Made by a program: the position numbers and the translations under genes
The notes under the pieces: model-generated
The model's database searches: none
The model's input: the letters and a program-made list of their open reading frames with translations, nothing else
Told to the model about the DNA's origin: nothing
In this document: piece after piece, positions 17,115 through 24,969 of the stretch
Numbering within the stretch: the first letter of the stretch is position 1
Layout: every line of letters starts with the position of its first letter
Origin: Clostridium thailandense
Lineage (GTDB): Bacteria > Bacillota > Clostridia > Clostridiales > Clostridiaceae
Assembly: GCF_019207025.1 (NCBI RefSeq)
Contig: NZ_JAEEGC010000170.1
Coordinates: forward strand, 1-45,195
Direction of reading: 5' to 3'
DNA length: 45,195 nt

Positions 17115-17819
17115 TTGATTAAGTTGTTTAAACCAATAAAAAGTACAAAAGTTTACGAACAAGTAATAGAACAAATTAAAGGTATGATTGTAGGTGGAAA
17201 TCTTAAAAAAGGAGATAAATTGCCTTCTGAAAGGGAACTAGTTGAACACCTTCAAGTGAGTAGAACTTCTATAAGAGAGGCATTAAGAGCTCTTCAAATT
17301 ATAGGATTAATTGAATGTAGACAGGGTGAAGGAAACTATATAAGAAATAATGTAGAAAATAGTCTTTTTGAGCCTTTATCCATAATGTTCATGCTTCAGG
17401 AAAGCACTCCTGCTGAAATTATAGAAATTAGAAAAATACTTGAAGTTGAAACGGCTGCATTAGCCGCTCAAAGAATCTCAAGTGAAGAAATAGAAAATTT
17501 AGAAATATTAATAAAAGCTTTTAAAAGTTCCGATAGTGAAAATGACAATGTTAAAATAGATAAAAAGTTTCATTATCTAATAGCACAAGCTTCAAGAAAT
17601 TTTTTGATTGTTAATATTTTAAATGCCATATCATCTTTAATGGATTCATACATTAAAGAAGCAAGAAAAAGAATACTTTTAGATGAGAATAACAGAGAAG
17701 TATTATCAAAGCAGCATGAAGATGTCTATGATGCTCTTAAATCTCGTAATTCTAAGAAAGCAGCAGAAGCAATGAAAAAACATTTGGATTTTGCGAATGA
17801 ATATTATAGAGAATTTTAA
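17115..17819 (+). CDS. GntR/FadR-family (FCD) regulator of the lactate locus
   Basis: The 234-residue product has an N-terminal GntR winged helix (about 10-75: GDKLPSERELVEHLQVSRTSIREALRAL) and a C-terminal FCD ligand-binding domain with helices and metal/ligand histidines typical of LldR-type proteins. It is the first gene of the lactate locus, as lctA is in Acetobacterium, and probably represses it until lactate is present. The start is a TTG: 17115 is 8 nt from GGAG; TTG 17124 is an alternative. Two identical TGGTcatACCA-type sites around the downstream permease promoter are its likely operators. Confidence 0.85.
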   Translation: MIKLFKPIKSTKVYEQVIEQIKGMIVGGNLKKGDKLPSERELVEHLQVSRTSIREALRALQIIGLIECRQGEGNYIRNNVENSLFEPLSIMFMLQESTPAEIIEIRKILEVETAALAAQRISSEEIENLEILIKAFKSSDSENDNVKIDKKFHYLIAQASRNFLIVNILNAISSLMDSYIKEARKRILLDENNREVLSKQHEDVYDALKSRNSKKAAEAMKKHLDFANEYYREF

Positions 17820-17828
17820 TTTAAAAAG

Positions 17829-17858
17829 AGTATTAACTTAATGAAAAAAGTTAATACT
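17829..17858 (+). terminator. Terminator after the GntR-type regulator
   Basis: AGTATTAACTT (17829-17839) pairs with AAGTTAATACT (17848-17858), followed by a run of seven T. It separates the regulator from the lactate operon, so the two are transcribed apart. Confidence 0.75.
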
Positions 17859-17899
17859 TTTTTTAAATTAAAGCAAACCAAGATGATTTTTATCAAAGC

Positions 17900-17919
17900 T
17901 GGTCATACCATACTACCAA
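17900..17919. promoter_or_regulatory. GntR/FCD operator, upstream copy
   Basis: TGGTCATACCATACTACCAA contains the TGGTnnnACCA palindrome typical of FadR/LldR-family operators. An identical 20-bp copy lies at 18269-18288. Confidence 0.7.
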
Positions 17920-17980
17920 AACTTTTGTAATATGATTATATAAAAACTAGGGCTGTCGCACTTAGCGAAATATAGCCGAC

Positions 17981-18033
17981 ACTTAACTTATTCTCCGTGA
18001 TATATTATCACTCTTCTGGAATATGAGTTAAGT
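17981..18033. repeat. Imperfect inverted repeat in the lactate control region
   Basis: ACTTAACT (17981-17988) and AGTTAAGT (18026-18033) are perfect arms, with partial pairing continuing inward to TCC/GGA. Just upstream, GGGCTGTCGCA (17950-17960) resembles the end of some clostridial insertion sequences, but no matching second end was found. Function is unknown. Confidence 0.3.
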
Positions 18034-18169
18034 ATCTGGAGTTTTTACATTCAACAATTGTCTTTTACATATTTGTTAATTAAATAACCTTAATTCAGTT
18101 TTTATATAGATTTAGCTTAAGAGTTTTAAAAACTTTTTTAAAATAATAATTATATTAAACTCTTGCAAG

Positions 18170-18182
18170 TGTAACGTTTACA
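18170..18182. promoter_or_regulatory. CcpA-like catabolite site upstream of the lactate permease
   Basis: TGTAACGTTTACA has TGTAA and TTTACA half-sites, as in the flexible CcpA sites described for solventogenic clostridia. It is one base shorter than the classical TGTAAACGTTTACA. It lies about 75 bp upstream of a possible extended -10 (TGTTATGCT, 18243-18251). Catabolite repression is inferred. Confidence 0.45.
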
Positions 18183-18268
18183 TGGATTTATAAAATTTTA
18201 ACATTGATGTTAACAAAATAACTATTGTAGCAATAGTATGAATGTTATGCTAAAATCAAATTATTCAA

Positions 18269-18288
18269 TGGTCATACCATACTACCAA
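18269..18288. promoter_or_regulatory. GntR/FCD operator, promoter-proximal copy
   Basis: This is an exact 20-bp copy of the site at 17900-17919. It lies between a likely extended -10 (18243-18251) and the AGGGGGAT ribosome site of the permease, so a bound repressor would block initiation or early elongation. Confidence 0.75.
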
Positions 18289-18305
18289 GTTAGGGGGATA
18301 AAAAA

Positions 18306-19814
18306 ATGAATATGTATTTACTCTTTGTTATTGCATTAATTCCAATAATTTGGCTCATGCTTTCACTTGGAATTTTAAAAATACCAGGACATAAAGCAAC
18401 GCCAATAACTTTAGTTATAACGTTACTATTAGCAATTATTGTTTGGAAAATGCCTCCAGTCGATGCTGTAAAAGCTGGACTCGAAGGTGCTGCAAATGCG
18501 TTATGGCCAATAATCATAGTTATAATCGCAGCGGTATTTATCTACAACTTATCTATACATACAAAAAGTATGGACCTGATTAAAAAGATGATGACTGGTA
18601 TTACGACTGACCAAAGAATTTTAGTTCTTATCTTAGCATGGGGATTCGGTGGCTTCCTAGAGGCTATTGCAGGATTTGGAACAGCAGTTGCAATTCCTGC
18701 TAGTATAATGGCTGCACTTGGCTTTGATCCTATATTTGCAGCAATTATATGCTTGATAGCAAATACCACCCCTACAGCTTTTGGTGCCATAGGTCTTCCG
18801 GTATCAACACTAGCTAAGCTTACAAATTTAAATCCCAATTTACTAAGCTATGCAGTGGGATTACAACTTTCACTATTAATTATCATTGTGCCAGTAGTAC
18901 TAGTAATGCTTACTGGTAAAAGCGTCAAAGCTATTAAAGGAGTTCTTGGTATAGCATTAATATCTGGATTATCTTTTGCAATACCAGAAGTATTAGCAGC
19001 AAAATATATGGGAGCTGAACTTCCAGCAATACTTGGTTCTGTAGTCTGCTTAGCTGTAACTATAGGTTGGGCTAAAGTATTTCATAAAGATAAAGCTGCT
19101 AAAGATGCTGAACAAATATCTTTTAACAAAGGTTTTATGGCTTGGGTTCCATTTATATTAGTATTCGTAATAATAATATTTACAAGTTCTCTGTTCCCAG
19201 GAGTTAGTAAGAGCTTGTCAAAGCTCAGTACTACAGTTACGATTTATCATCAATACACATTTGCTTGGATTAATAACCCAGGTTCACTAATTATAATAGC
19301 AGGAATTGTAGGTGGATTAATTCAAGGTGCTAAATTAGGTGAAATTTTACGAATTCTTGGAAAAACTGCTAAACAGATGACTAAATCAGCTGTTACAATA
19401 GTGGCAATAGTTGCACTTGCAAAAGTTATGAGCTATAGTGGAATGATTAAATCTATAGCAGTAGTTTTAGTTGCAGTAACAGGACATACGTATCCAATAA
19501 TATCACCAATAATAGGAGCACTTGGAACTTTTGTAACTGGAAGTGATACATCTGCTAACATATTATTTGGTCCACTTCAAGTAGAAGCGGCTAAATCCTT
19601 AGGATTAAATCCTTATTGGTTAGCAGCAGCAAACACTGGAGGAGCTACAGCAGGCAAAATGATATCGCCTCAAAGCATAGCAGTTGCTACAGCAGCTACA
19701 GGACTTGCAGGGGCAGAAGGTAAAATATTAAATGCTACTCTTAAATTCTGTATAGTATATGTAATCGTTTTGGGAGTTATAGCATATTTTGCAGGCTCTA
19801 TGTTCGGTTTTTAG
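18306..19814 (+). CDS. lldP: L-lactate permease
   Basis: A 502-residue integral membrane protein of about twelve to fourteen helices belonging to the LctP family. Signatures include WGFGGFLEAIAGFGTAVAIP, NTTPTAFGAIGLP and the C-terminal GTFVTGSDTSANILFGPLQ. It imports lactate, probably with protons. Length is slightly below the 530-560 residues of many homologues but both conserved blocks are present. It is the first gene of the structural lactate operon, starts after AGGGGGAT, and has the regulator's operator overlapping its leader. LarA follows 86 bp downstream. Confidence 0.95.
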   Translation: MNMYLLFVIALIPIIWLMLSLGILKIPGHKATPITLVITLLLAIIVWKMPPVDAVKAGLEGAANALWPIIIVIIAAVFIYNLSIHTKSMDLIKKMMTGITTDQRILVLILAWGFGGFLEAIAGFGTAVAIPASIMAALGFDPIFAAIICLIANTTPTAFGAIGLPVSTLAKLTNLNPNLLSYAVGLQLSLLIIIVPVVLVMLTGKSVKAIKGVLGIALISGLSFAIPEVLAAKYMGAELPAILGSVVCLAVTIGWAKVFHKDKAAKDAEQISFNKGFMAWVPFILVFVIIIFTSSLFPGVSKSLSKLSTTVTIYHQYTFAWINNPGSLIIIAGIVGGLIQGAKLGEILRILGKTAKQMTKSAVTIVAIVALAKVMSYSGMIKSIAVVLVAVTGHTYPIISPIIGALGTFVTGSDTSANILFGPLQVEAAKSLGLNPYWLAAANTGGATAGKMISPQSIAVATAATGLAGAEGKILNATLKFCIVYVIVLGVIAYFAGSMFGF

Positions 19815-19900
19815 AAGCATTCTTAATTTAAAACTTTAAATATAATAAACTCAAGTTTAATAATATATTAAAATTTAATAATTATAAGGAGGTACCACAT

Positions 19901-21175
19901 ATGACAAAAATCAAAATACCTTATCACAAGGAAATGTGGGAAATAGAAGTTGAAGACAAGAATCTCGTAGGAATTTTAGAATCAAAGGCTGCAGAGTATA
20001 GAACAGAACTTACTGAGCAGCAAATTGTAGAAAAAGCTTTAGACAACCCTATAGATAGTCCTACGCTGGAAGAGTTAGTAAAAGGAAAAAATAACATGGT
20101 TATTATAACGAGTGACCATACAAGGCCAGTTCCAAGTAAAGTTACAATGCCTATACTACTTAGAAGAATCAGAGAAGTAAATCCTAAAATAGATATAAAG
20201 ATTCTTATTGCCACTGGTTTTCATAGAGCAACTACAAAAGAAGAACTTATTAATAAATTTGGAGAAGAAATAGTTGAGAAGGAACAAATTATAATCCATG
20301 ACTCAACAGATAATAATAGTTTAGTGAAATTAGGAACTCTACCTTCTGGTGGAGAGCTCATAATAAATAAATTAGCCGTTGAAACCGAGCTGCTTATTGC
20401 TGAAGGATTTATAGAAGCTCACTTCTTTGCTGGATTTTCTGGTGGAAGAAAGAGCATACTTCCTGGAATAGCATCTGCTAAGACTGTAATGGCAAATCAT
20501 TGTTCAGAATTTATAGCTAGCCCTTATGCTAGAACCGGTATACTTGAAAATAATCCAATCCACAAAGATATGCTTTATGCAGCAGAAACAGCAAAACTTG
20601 CTTTCATATTAAACGTAGTAATAGATAGTGATAAAAAAGTAATAAATGCTTTTGCTGGACATAGTGAAAATGCTCATAAACAAGGATGCAATTTTGTGTT
20701 ACAACTTTCAAAGATTGACAAAGTCGATGCAGATATCGCAATTTCAACTAATGGTGGATATCCTCTTGATCAAAACATCTACCAATCAGTAAAAGGTATG
20801 ACTGCTGCTGAAGCTACTTGCAAAGAAGGTGGAGTAATCATAATGGTATCAGCTTGCAATGATGGACATGGAGGACAATCCTTCTATGATAACCTAGCGA
20901 ATGCAAAGTCACCAGCTGAGTTACTGGATAGGATATCTAAAGTACCAAGAAATGAAACTGCCCCTGACCAATGGGAATTTCAAATATTAGCTAGAATGCT
21001 TAATAAATACACAGTTATATTAGTAACTGATATGTGTGATCCAACAATGATAAAAAATATGCATATGGAACATGCATTTACCTTTGAAGAAGCCCTTGCT
21101 AGAGCCTATGAATTAAAAGGTAAAGATGCAAAGGTTGCTGTTATACCTGATGGTGTTTCAGTTATAGTTAGATAA
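19901..21175 (+). CDS. larA: Nickel-dependent lactate racemase LarA
   Basis: A 424-residue cytoplasmic protein that interconverts D- and L-lactate with the nickel-pincer (NPN) cofactor. The catalytic and cofactor residues known from Lactiplantibacillus LarA are all present at the same numbers: H108 (GFHRATT), H174 (EAHFFAGFSGG), K184 (GRKSILPG) and H200 (MANHC). SDHTRPVP near 71-78 is also family-typical. It lets the downstream stereospecific dehydrogenase use both isomers. The cofactor-building genes larB, larC and larE are not in the window. The ribosome site is AAGGAGGTACC. Confidence 0.92.
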   Translation: MTKIKIPYHKEMWEIEVEDKNLVGILESKAAEYRTELTEQQIVEKALDNPIDSPTLEELVKGKNNMVIITSDHTRPVPSKVTMPILLRRIREVNPKIDIKILIATGFHRATTKEELINKFGEEIVEKEQIIIHDSTDNNSLVKLGTLPSGGELIINKLAVETELLIAEGFIEAHFFAGFSGGRKSILPGIASAKTVMANHCSEFIASPYARTGILENNPIHKDMLYAAETAKLAFILNVVIDSDKKVINAFAGHSENAHKQGCNFVLQLSKIDKVDADIAISTNGGYPLDQNIYQSVKGMTAAEATCKEGGVIIMVSACNDGHGGQSFYDNLANAKSPAELLDRISKVPRNETAPDQWEFQILARMLNKYTVILVTDMCDPTMIKNMHMEHAFTFEEALARAYELKGKDAKVAVIPDGVSVIVR

Positions 21176-21209
21176 ACAGATTTTCAATATAGATTTTGGA
21201 GGTATAAAA

Positions 21210-21998
21210 ATGGATATATTAGTATGTATTAAACAAGTACCAGGAACTTCAAAAGTAGAAGTAGATCCAGTAACAGGTGTATTGAAAAGAGATGGAGTAG
21301 ATTCAAAAATGAATCCATATGACTTATATGCACTTGAAACTGCATTAAAAATAAGAGAACAAGTAGGGGGAACAGTAAAAGTAATCAGCATGGGACCTCC
21401 TCAAGCAGCAGAGGTTATAAAGGAAGCCTATATGATGGGAGCAGATGAAGGAGTACTACTATCGGATAGAAAATTTGCTGGCGCAGATGTTTTAGCCACT
21501 TCCTATACAATTTCACAAGGTGTTCAGCAAATGGGAAATGTTGATTTAATACTTTGTGGAAAACAAACAACAGATGGAGATACAGCACAGGTTGGACCAG
21601 AAATGGCAGAATACTTAGGAATACCTCATATAGCTAATGTAATAAAACTAGAAGAAATAAAAGATAACGCAATGGTAGTTGAGATGGATATGCCTAATAC
21701 AATCGAAATTGCAGAAATTAAATTTCCTTGCTTGCTAACTGTTGAGAAAGATATATTTCAACCAAGATTACCATCCTATAAGAAAAAACTTTCTACTAAG
21801 GATAGAGAAGTTAAGATGTTAAGTCTAAATGACTTTAAAGATCAAAATGAAAAAAGATATGGACTAAATGGATCACCAACACAGGTTGAAAGAATATTTC
21901 CACCAGCAGTTAATACAGATAAAGAAATGTGGGAAGGTAATGGAGATGAGCTTACAGACAAGCTCACTAAGAAACTTAAAGAACTAAAATTTATATAA
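21210..21998 (+). CDS. etfB: Electron transfer flavoprotein beta subunit of lactate dehydrogenase (LctB-type)
   Basis: A 262-residue EtfB. The N-terminus MDILVCIKQVPGTSKVEVDP and the segments VDLILCGKQTTDGDTAQVGP and LLTVEKDIFQPRLPSYKKK are typical. In electron-bifurcating Etf the beta subunit holds the FAD that splits electrons between NAD and ferredoxin. With the next two genes it should form the LctBCD complex, which oxidises lactate with NAD+ at the cost of reduced ferredoxin, as shown in Acetobacterium woodii. GGAGG precedes the ATG; larA lies 34 bp upstream. Confidence 0.94.
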   Translation: MDILVCIKQVPGTSKVEVDPVTGVLKRDGVDSKMNPYDLYALETALKIREQVGGTVKVISMGPPQAAEVIKEAYMMGADEGVLLSDRKFAGADVLATSYTISQGVQQMGNVDLILCGKQTTDGDTAQVGPEMAEYLGIPHIANVIKLEEIKDNAMVVEMDMPNTIEIAEIKFPCLLTVEKDIFQPRLPSYKKKLSTKDREVKMLSLNDFKDQNEKRYGLNGSPTQVERIFPPAVNTDKEMWEGNGDELTDKLTKKLKELKFI

Positions 21999-22104
21999 AT
22001 ATAATATTATGATTAAAATTAGAAATTATAGATGTTAATATACAAATGCAGTAGAAGAATAGGAGTTTAAAGGCCTAAATGACACTTAACGAATAGTTCA
22101 TAAG

Positions 22105-22138
22105 CGGAAGCGAGTAGTATTGACTACTCTGTGTTCCG
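22105..22138 (+). other. Structured RNA hairpin between etfB and etfA
   Basis: CGGAA (22105-22109) pairs with TTCCG (22134-22138), and GAGTAGT (22112-22118) with ACTACTC (22123-22129), giving a compact hairpin with a small internal loop and a 4-nt apex. No T tract follows. It sits in an unusually long 159-bp gap inside the operon and ends 20 nt before the etfA start. Confidence 0.55.
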
Positions 22139-22157
22139 ACTAAAAGGAGGAATAAAA

Positions 22158-23357
22158 GTGGGTAAATTAATTGTAAATGCGGAGAAGTTAACTCCTTCAA
22201 TTATAGAAGAATTAGTAAATGTATGTCCATTCGGAGCAATAGAAGAAAAAGACGGAAAGATAGAAGTAAATGCAGCTTGTAAGATGTGTAAGCTTTGCGT
22301 TAAAAAGGGTCCAGCTGGTGTAATGGAATTTATCGAAGAAGAAATTCCACAGATAGACAAGAGCTTATGGAAGGGTGTAGCTGTATATGTTGATCACGTT
22401 GAAGGAGATATTCACCCTGTAACTTATGAATTAATTGGAAAAGGCAGAGAGTTAGCAGCTAAAGTTAACTATCCGGTTTATGCAGTGTTTGTTGGACATA
22501 ATATAAAAGACAAAGCTCAAGAAATATTACATTATGGAGTAGATGAAGTATTTGTATATGACTATGAAGAATTAGAAGACTTTAGAATAGAACCATATAC
22601 AGCAGCAATGGAGGACTTCGTAAATAAAGTAAAACCATCAACATTACTAGTAGGAGCAACTACAATAGGAAGATCTTTAGCACCAAGAGTAGCTGCAAGA
22701 TTTAAAACAGGACTTACAGCTGACTGTACAATACTTGATATGAAAGAAAATACAGACTTAGTTCAAATAAGACCAGCATTTGGTGGTAATATAATGGCTC
22801 AAATCATAAATCCAAATAATAGACCACAACTTGCTACTGTTAGATATAAAGTAATGGATGCACCTGAAAGATCAAAAGAGGAAACAGGAAAAATTACTGT
22901 ATGTGATATGGACGCATCTAAATTAGGTTCAAATATAGATGTATTAAAAGTAACTAAAAAAGAAGTAGAAACAAGCATTTCTGATGCAGATGCAATAGTA
23001 GCTGTTGGAAGAGCACTAAAATCAGAAAAAGATTTAGAAATGATAAAAGAATTAGCTGATTTGCTTGGAGCTCAAATAGCTACAACAAGACCATTAATTG
23101 AAGCGGGTTTTGTAGATGCAAAGAGACAGATCGGATTAAGTGGTAGAACAGTAAAACCAAAATTAATAATTACTTGTGGAATATCAGGAGCAGTTCAATT
23201 TACAGCAGGTATGAATAATTCAGATTGTATAGTTGCAATAAATAAGGATCCAAAAGCTTCTATATTTAATGTAGCTCACTATGGAATAGTAGGAGATATA
23301 TATGAAATAATACCTAAATTAATAAATAATATTAAAGAAGGAAAATCAATAATTTAA
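22158..23357 (+). CDS. etfA: Electron transfer flavoprotein alpha subunit with N-terminal ferredoxin-like domain (LctC-type)
   Basis: The product is 399 residues, against about 320-330 for a plain EtfA. The extra N-terminus has four cysteines, C23 in VCPFGAI and C41, C44, C47 in CKMCKLC, enough for one [4Fe-4S] cluster. The remainder is EtfA, with the C-terminal FAD-binding region GLSGRTVKPKLIITCGISGAVQF and the INKDPKASIFNVAHYGIVGD motif. This arrangement is typical of EtfA in bifurcating lactate dehydrogenase complexes. I chose GTG 22158, 8 nt after AGGAGG; an earlier GTG at 22131 lies inside the hairpin. Confidence 0.94.
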   Translation: MGKLIVNAEKLTPSIIEELVNVCPFGAIEEKDGKIEVNAACKMCKLCVKKGPAGVMEFIEEEIPQIDKSLWKGVAVYVDHVEGDIHPVTYELIGKGRELAAKVNYPVYAVFVGHNIKDKAQEILHYGVDEVFVYDYEELEDFRIEPYTAAMEDFVNKVKPSTLLVGATTIGRSLAPRVAARFKTGLTADCTILDMKENTDLVQIRPAFGGNIMAQIINPNNRPQLATVRYKVMDAPERSKEETGKITVCDMDASKLGSNIDVLKVTKKEVETSISDADAIVAVGRALKSEKDLEMIKELADLLGAQIATTRPLIEAGFVDAKRQIGLSGRTVKPKLIITCGISGAVQFTAGMNNSDCIVAINKDPKASIFNVAHYGIVGDIYEIIPKLINNIKEGKSII

Positions 23358-23434
23358 TTATTTACTAATAGATTTAGAGTAAAAAGCTAATAAATTAAAG
23401 AATATAATAAAGTAGAGATTTGGAGGTAAGCAAA

Positions 23435-24850
23435 ATGGCATGTAATTGTGCGGACCAATATAAAAAACTTGATCAAAATGATATAAAATTCCTAGTGGAC
23501 TTACTAGGTGAGGATAGGGTGTTTACAGGAGAAAATATAAATGAAGACTTCAGCCACGATGAATTAGGTGGAATTAGCAAGATGCCTGAAGCTGTAGTAG
23601 AAGTATTAGAAACAGCAGAAGTTTCAAAAATTATGGCTTATTCCTATGAAAATAATATTCCAGTAGTAGCAAGAGGTTCAGGAACAGGACTTGTTGGAGC
23701 ATCAGTTCCTCTTTATGGCGGTATAATGATCAACTTATCAAAGATGAATAAAATTGTTGAACTAGATGAAGAAAATTTAACTTTAACTGTGGAACCAGGA
23801 GTTCTATTAATGGAAATTGGAAAGTTTGTGGAAGAGCATGATTTATTCTATCCACCAGATCCAGGTGAAAAATCAGCTACTATAGGAGGAAATATAAGCA
23901 CAAATGCTGGTGGTATGAGAGCAGTTAAATATGGAGTAACAAGAGATTATATAAGAGGACTTGAAGTTGTACTTCCAAGTGGAAAAGTAATTGAAGTAGG
24001 TGGAAAAGTAGTTAAAAACAGTTCAGGCTATAGCGTGAAAGACTTAATATGTGGTGCTGAAGGAACTTTAGGAATAGTAACAAAAGCAATATTAAGATTA
24101 TTACCATTGCCAAAGAAAGCTATTAGCTTACTTATACCTTTCCCTGATCTTGATAAAGCAATAAACACAGTACCAAAAATAATTAAATCAAAATCAATAC
24201 CAACAGCAATAGAATTTATGCAAAGAGAAGTTATTTTAGCTGCGGAAGAATTCTTAGGAAAGAAATTCCCGGATAATTCATCTGATGCATACTTGTTGTT
24301 AACTTTTGATGGTAACAGCAAAGAAGATATAGAAAGAGACTATGATAAAGTAGCACAAATTTGTCTAGGTGAAGGTGCTTTAGACGTTTATATAACAGAT
24401 ACAGATGAAAGAAAAGAAGCTGTTTGGTCAGCAAGAGGAGCCTTCCTTGAAGCAGTTAAAGCATCTACTTCTGAAATAGATGAATGTGACGTTGTAGTTC
24501 CAAGAAATAGAGTAGCAGAATTCATAAAGTATACAGATGAACTTCAAAAGCAATTTGATATAAGAATTAGAAGTTTCGGACATGCTGGTGATGGAAACTT
24601 ACACGTGTATGCATTAAAAGATGATATGACTCAAGATCAATGGGAAAAGAAACTATCAGATGTATTTGAATGTATGTATAAAAAATCTGTTGAGTTAAAT
24701 GGATTAGTATCAGGAGAACATGGAATAGGTTATGCTAAAAAACCATATTTATTTGAACAATATGGTGATGACTATATGGAATTGTTAAGAAATATTAAGC
24801 TAGCTTTTGATCCAAAAAATATATTAAACCCAGGAAAAGTTTGCCAATAA
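23435..24850 (+). CDS. lctD: FAD-linked lactate dehydrogenase subunit (LctD/GlcD-type)
   Basis: A 471-residue flavoprotein of the vanillyl-alcohol-oxidase type. The PCMH FAD domain contains PVVARGSGTGLVGASVPLYG and SATIGGNISTNAGGMRAVKYG. The C-terminal substrate domain has RSFGHAGDGNLHVYAL and SGEHGIGYAKKP. It oxidises lactate to pyruvate and passes electrons to the EtfAB pair. ATG 23435 was chosen because GGAGGT lies 9 nt before it; an in-frame TTG at 23420 overlaps that site. It is the last gene of lldP-larA-etfB-etfA-lctD and is followed by a terminator. Confidence 0.94.
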   Translation: MACNCADQYKKLDQNDIKFLVDLLGEDRVFTGENINEDFSHDELGGISKMPEAVVEVLETAEVSKIMAYSYENNIPVVARGSGTGLVGASVPLYGGIMINLSKMNKIVELDEENLTLTVEPGVLLMEIGKFVEEHDLFYPPDPGEKSATIGGNISTNAGGMRAVKYGVTRDYIRGLEVVLPSGKVIEVGGKVVKNSSGYSVKDLICGAEGTLGIVTKAILRLLPLPKKAISLLIPFPDLDKAINTVPKIIKSKSIPTAIEFMQREVILAAEEFLGKKFPDNSSDAYLLLTFDGNSKEDIERDYDKVAQICLGEGALDVYITDTDERKEAVWSARGAFLEAVKASTSEIDECDVVVPRNRVAEFIKYTDELQKQFDIRIRSFGHAGDGNLHVYALKDDMTQDQWEKKLSDVFECMYKKSVELNGLVSGEHGIGYAKKPYLFEQYGDDYMELLRNIKLAFDPKNILNPGKVCQ

Positions 24851-24858
24851 ATTACACA

Positions 24859-24887
24859 AAAGGCACGGTGGAAATCACCGTGTCTTT
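24859..24887 (+). terminator. Terminator of the lactate operon
   Basis: AAAGGCACGGTG (24859-24870) pairs with CACCGTGTCTTT (24876-24887) with one G-T pair and a 5-nt loop; ATATTTT follows. Confidence 0.85.
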
Positions 24888-24969
24888 ATATTTTCCTTCT
24901 AAAAGTACTGTCAATATTGAAAAACTTATTTTAAAATATTAACATAGCATTAAAAAGGCGGTGACAAGG

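Noticed and set aside
17949..18040. A complete small transposable element (MITE) in the lactate leader
   Set aside because: GGGCTGTCGCA is IS-like, but there is no reverse-complement end and no target duplication in the following few hundred bases.
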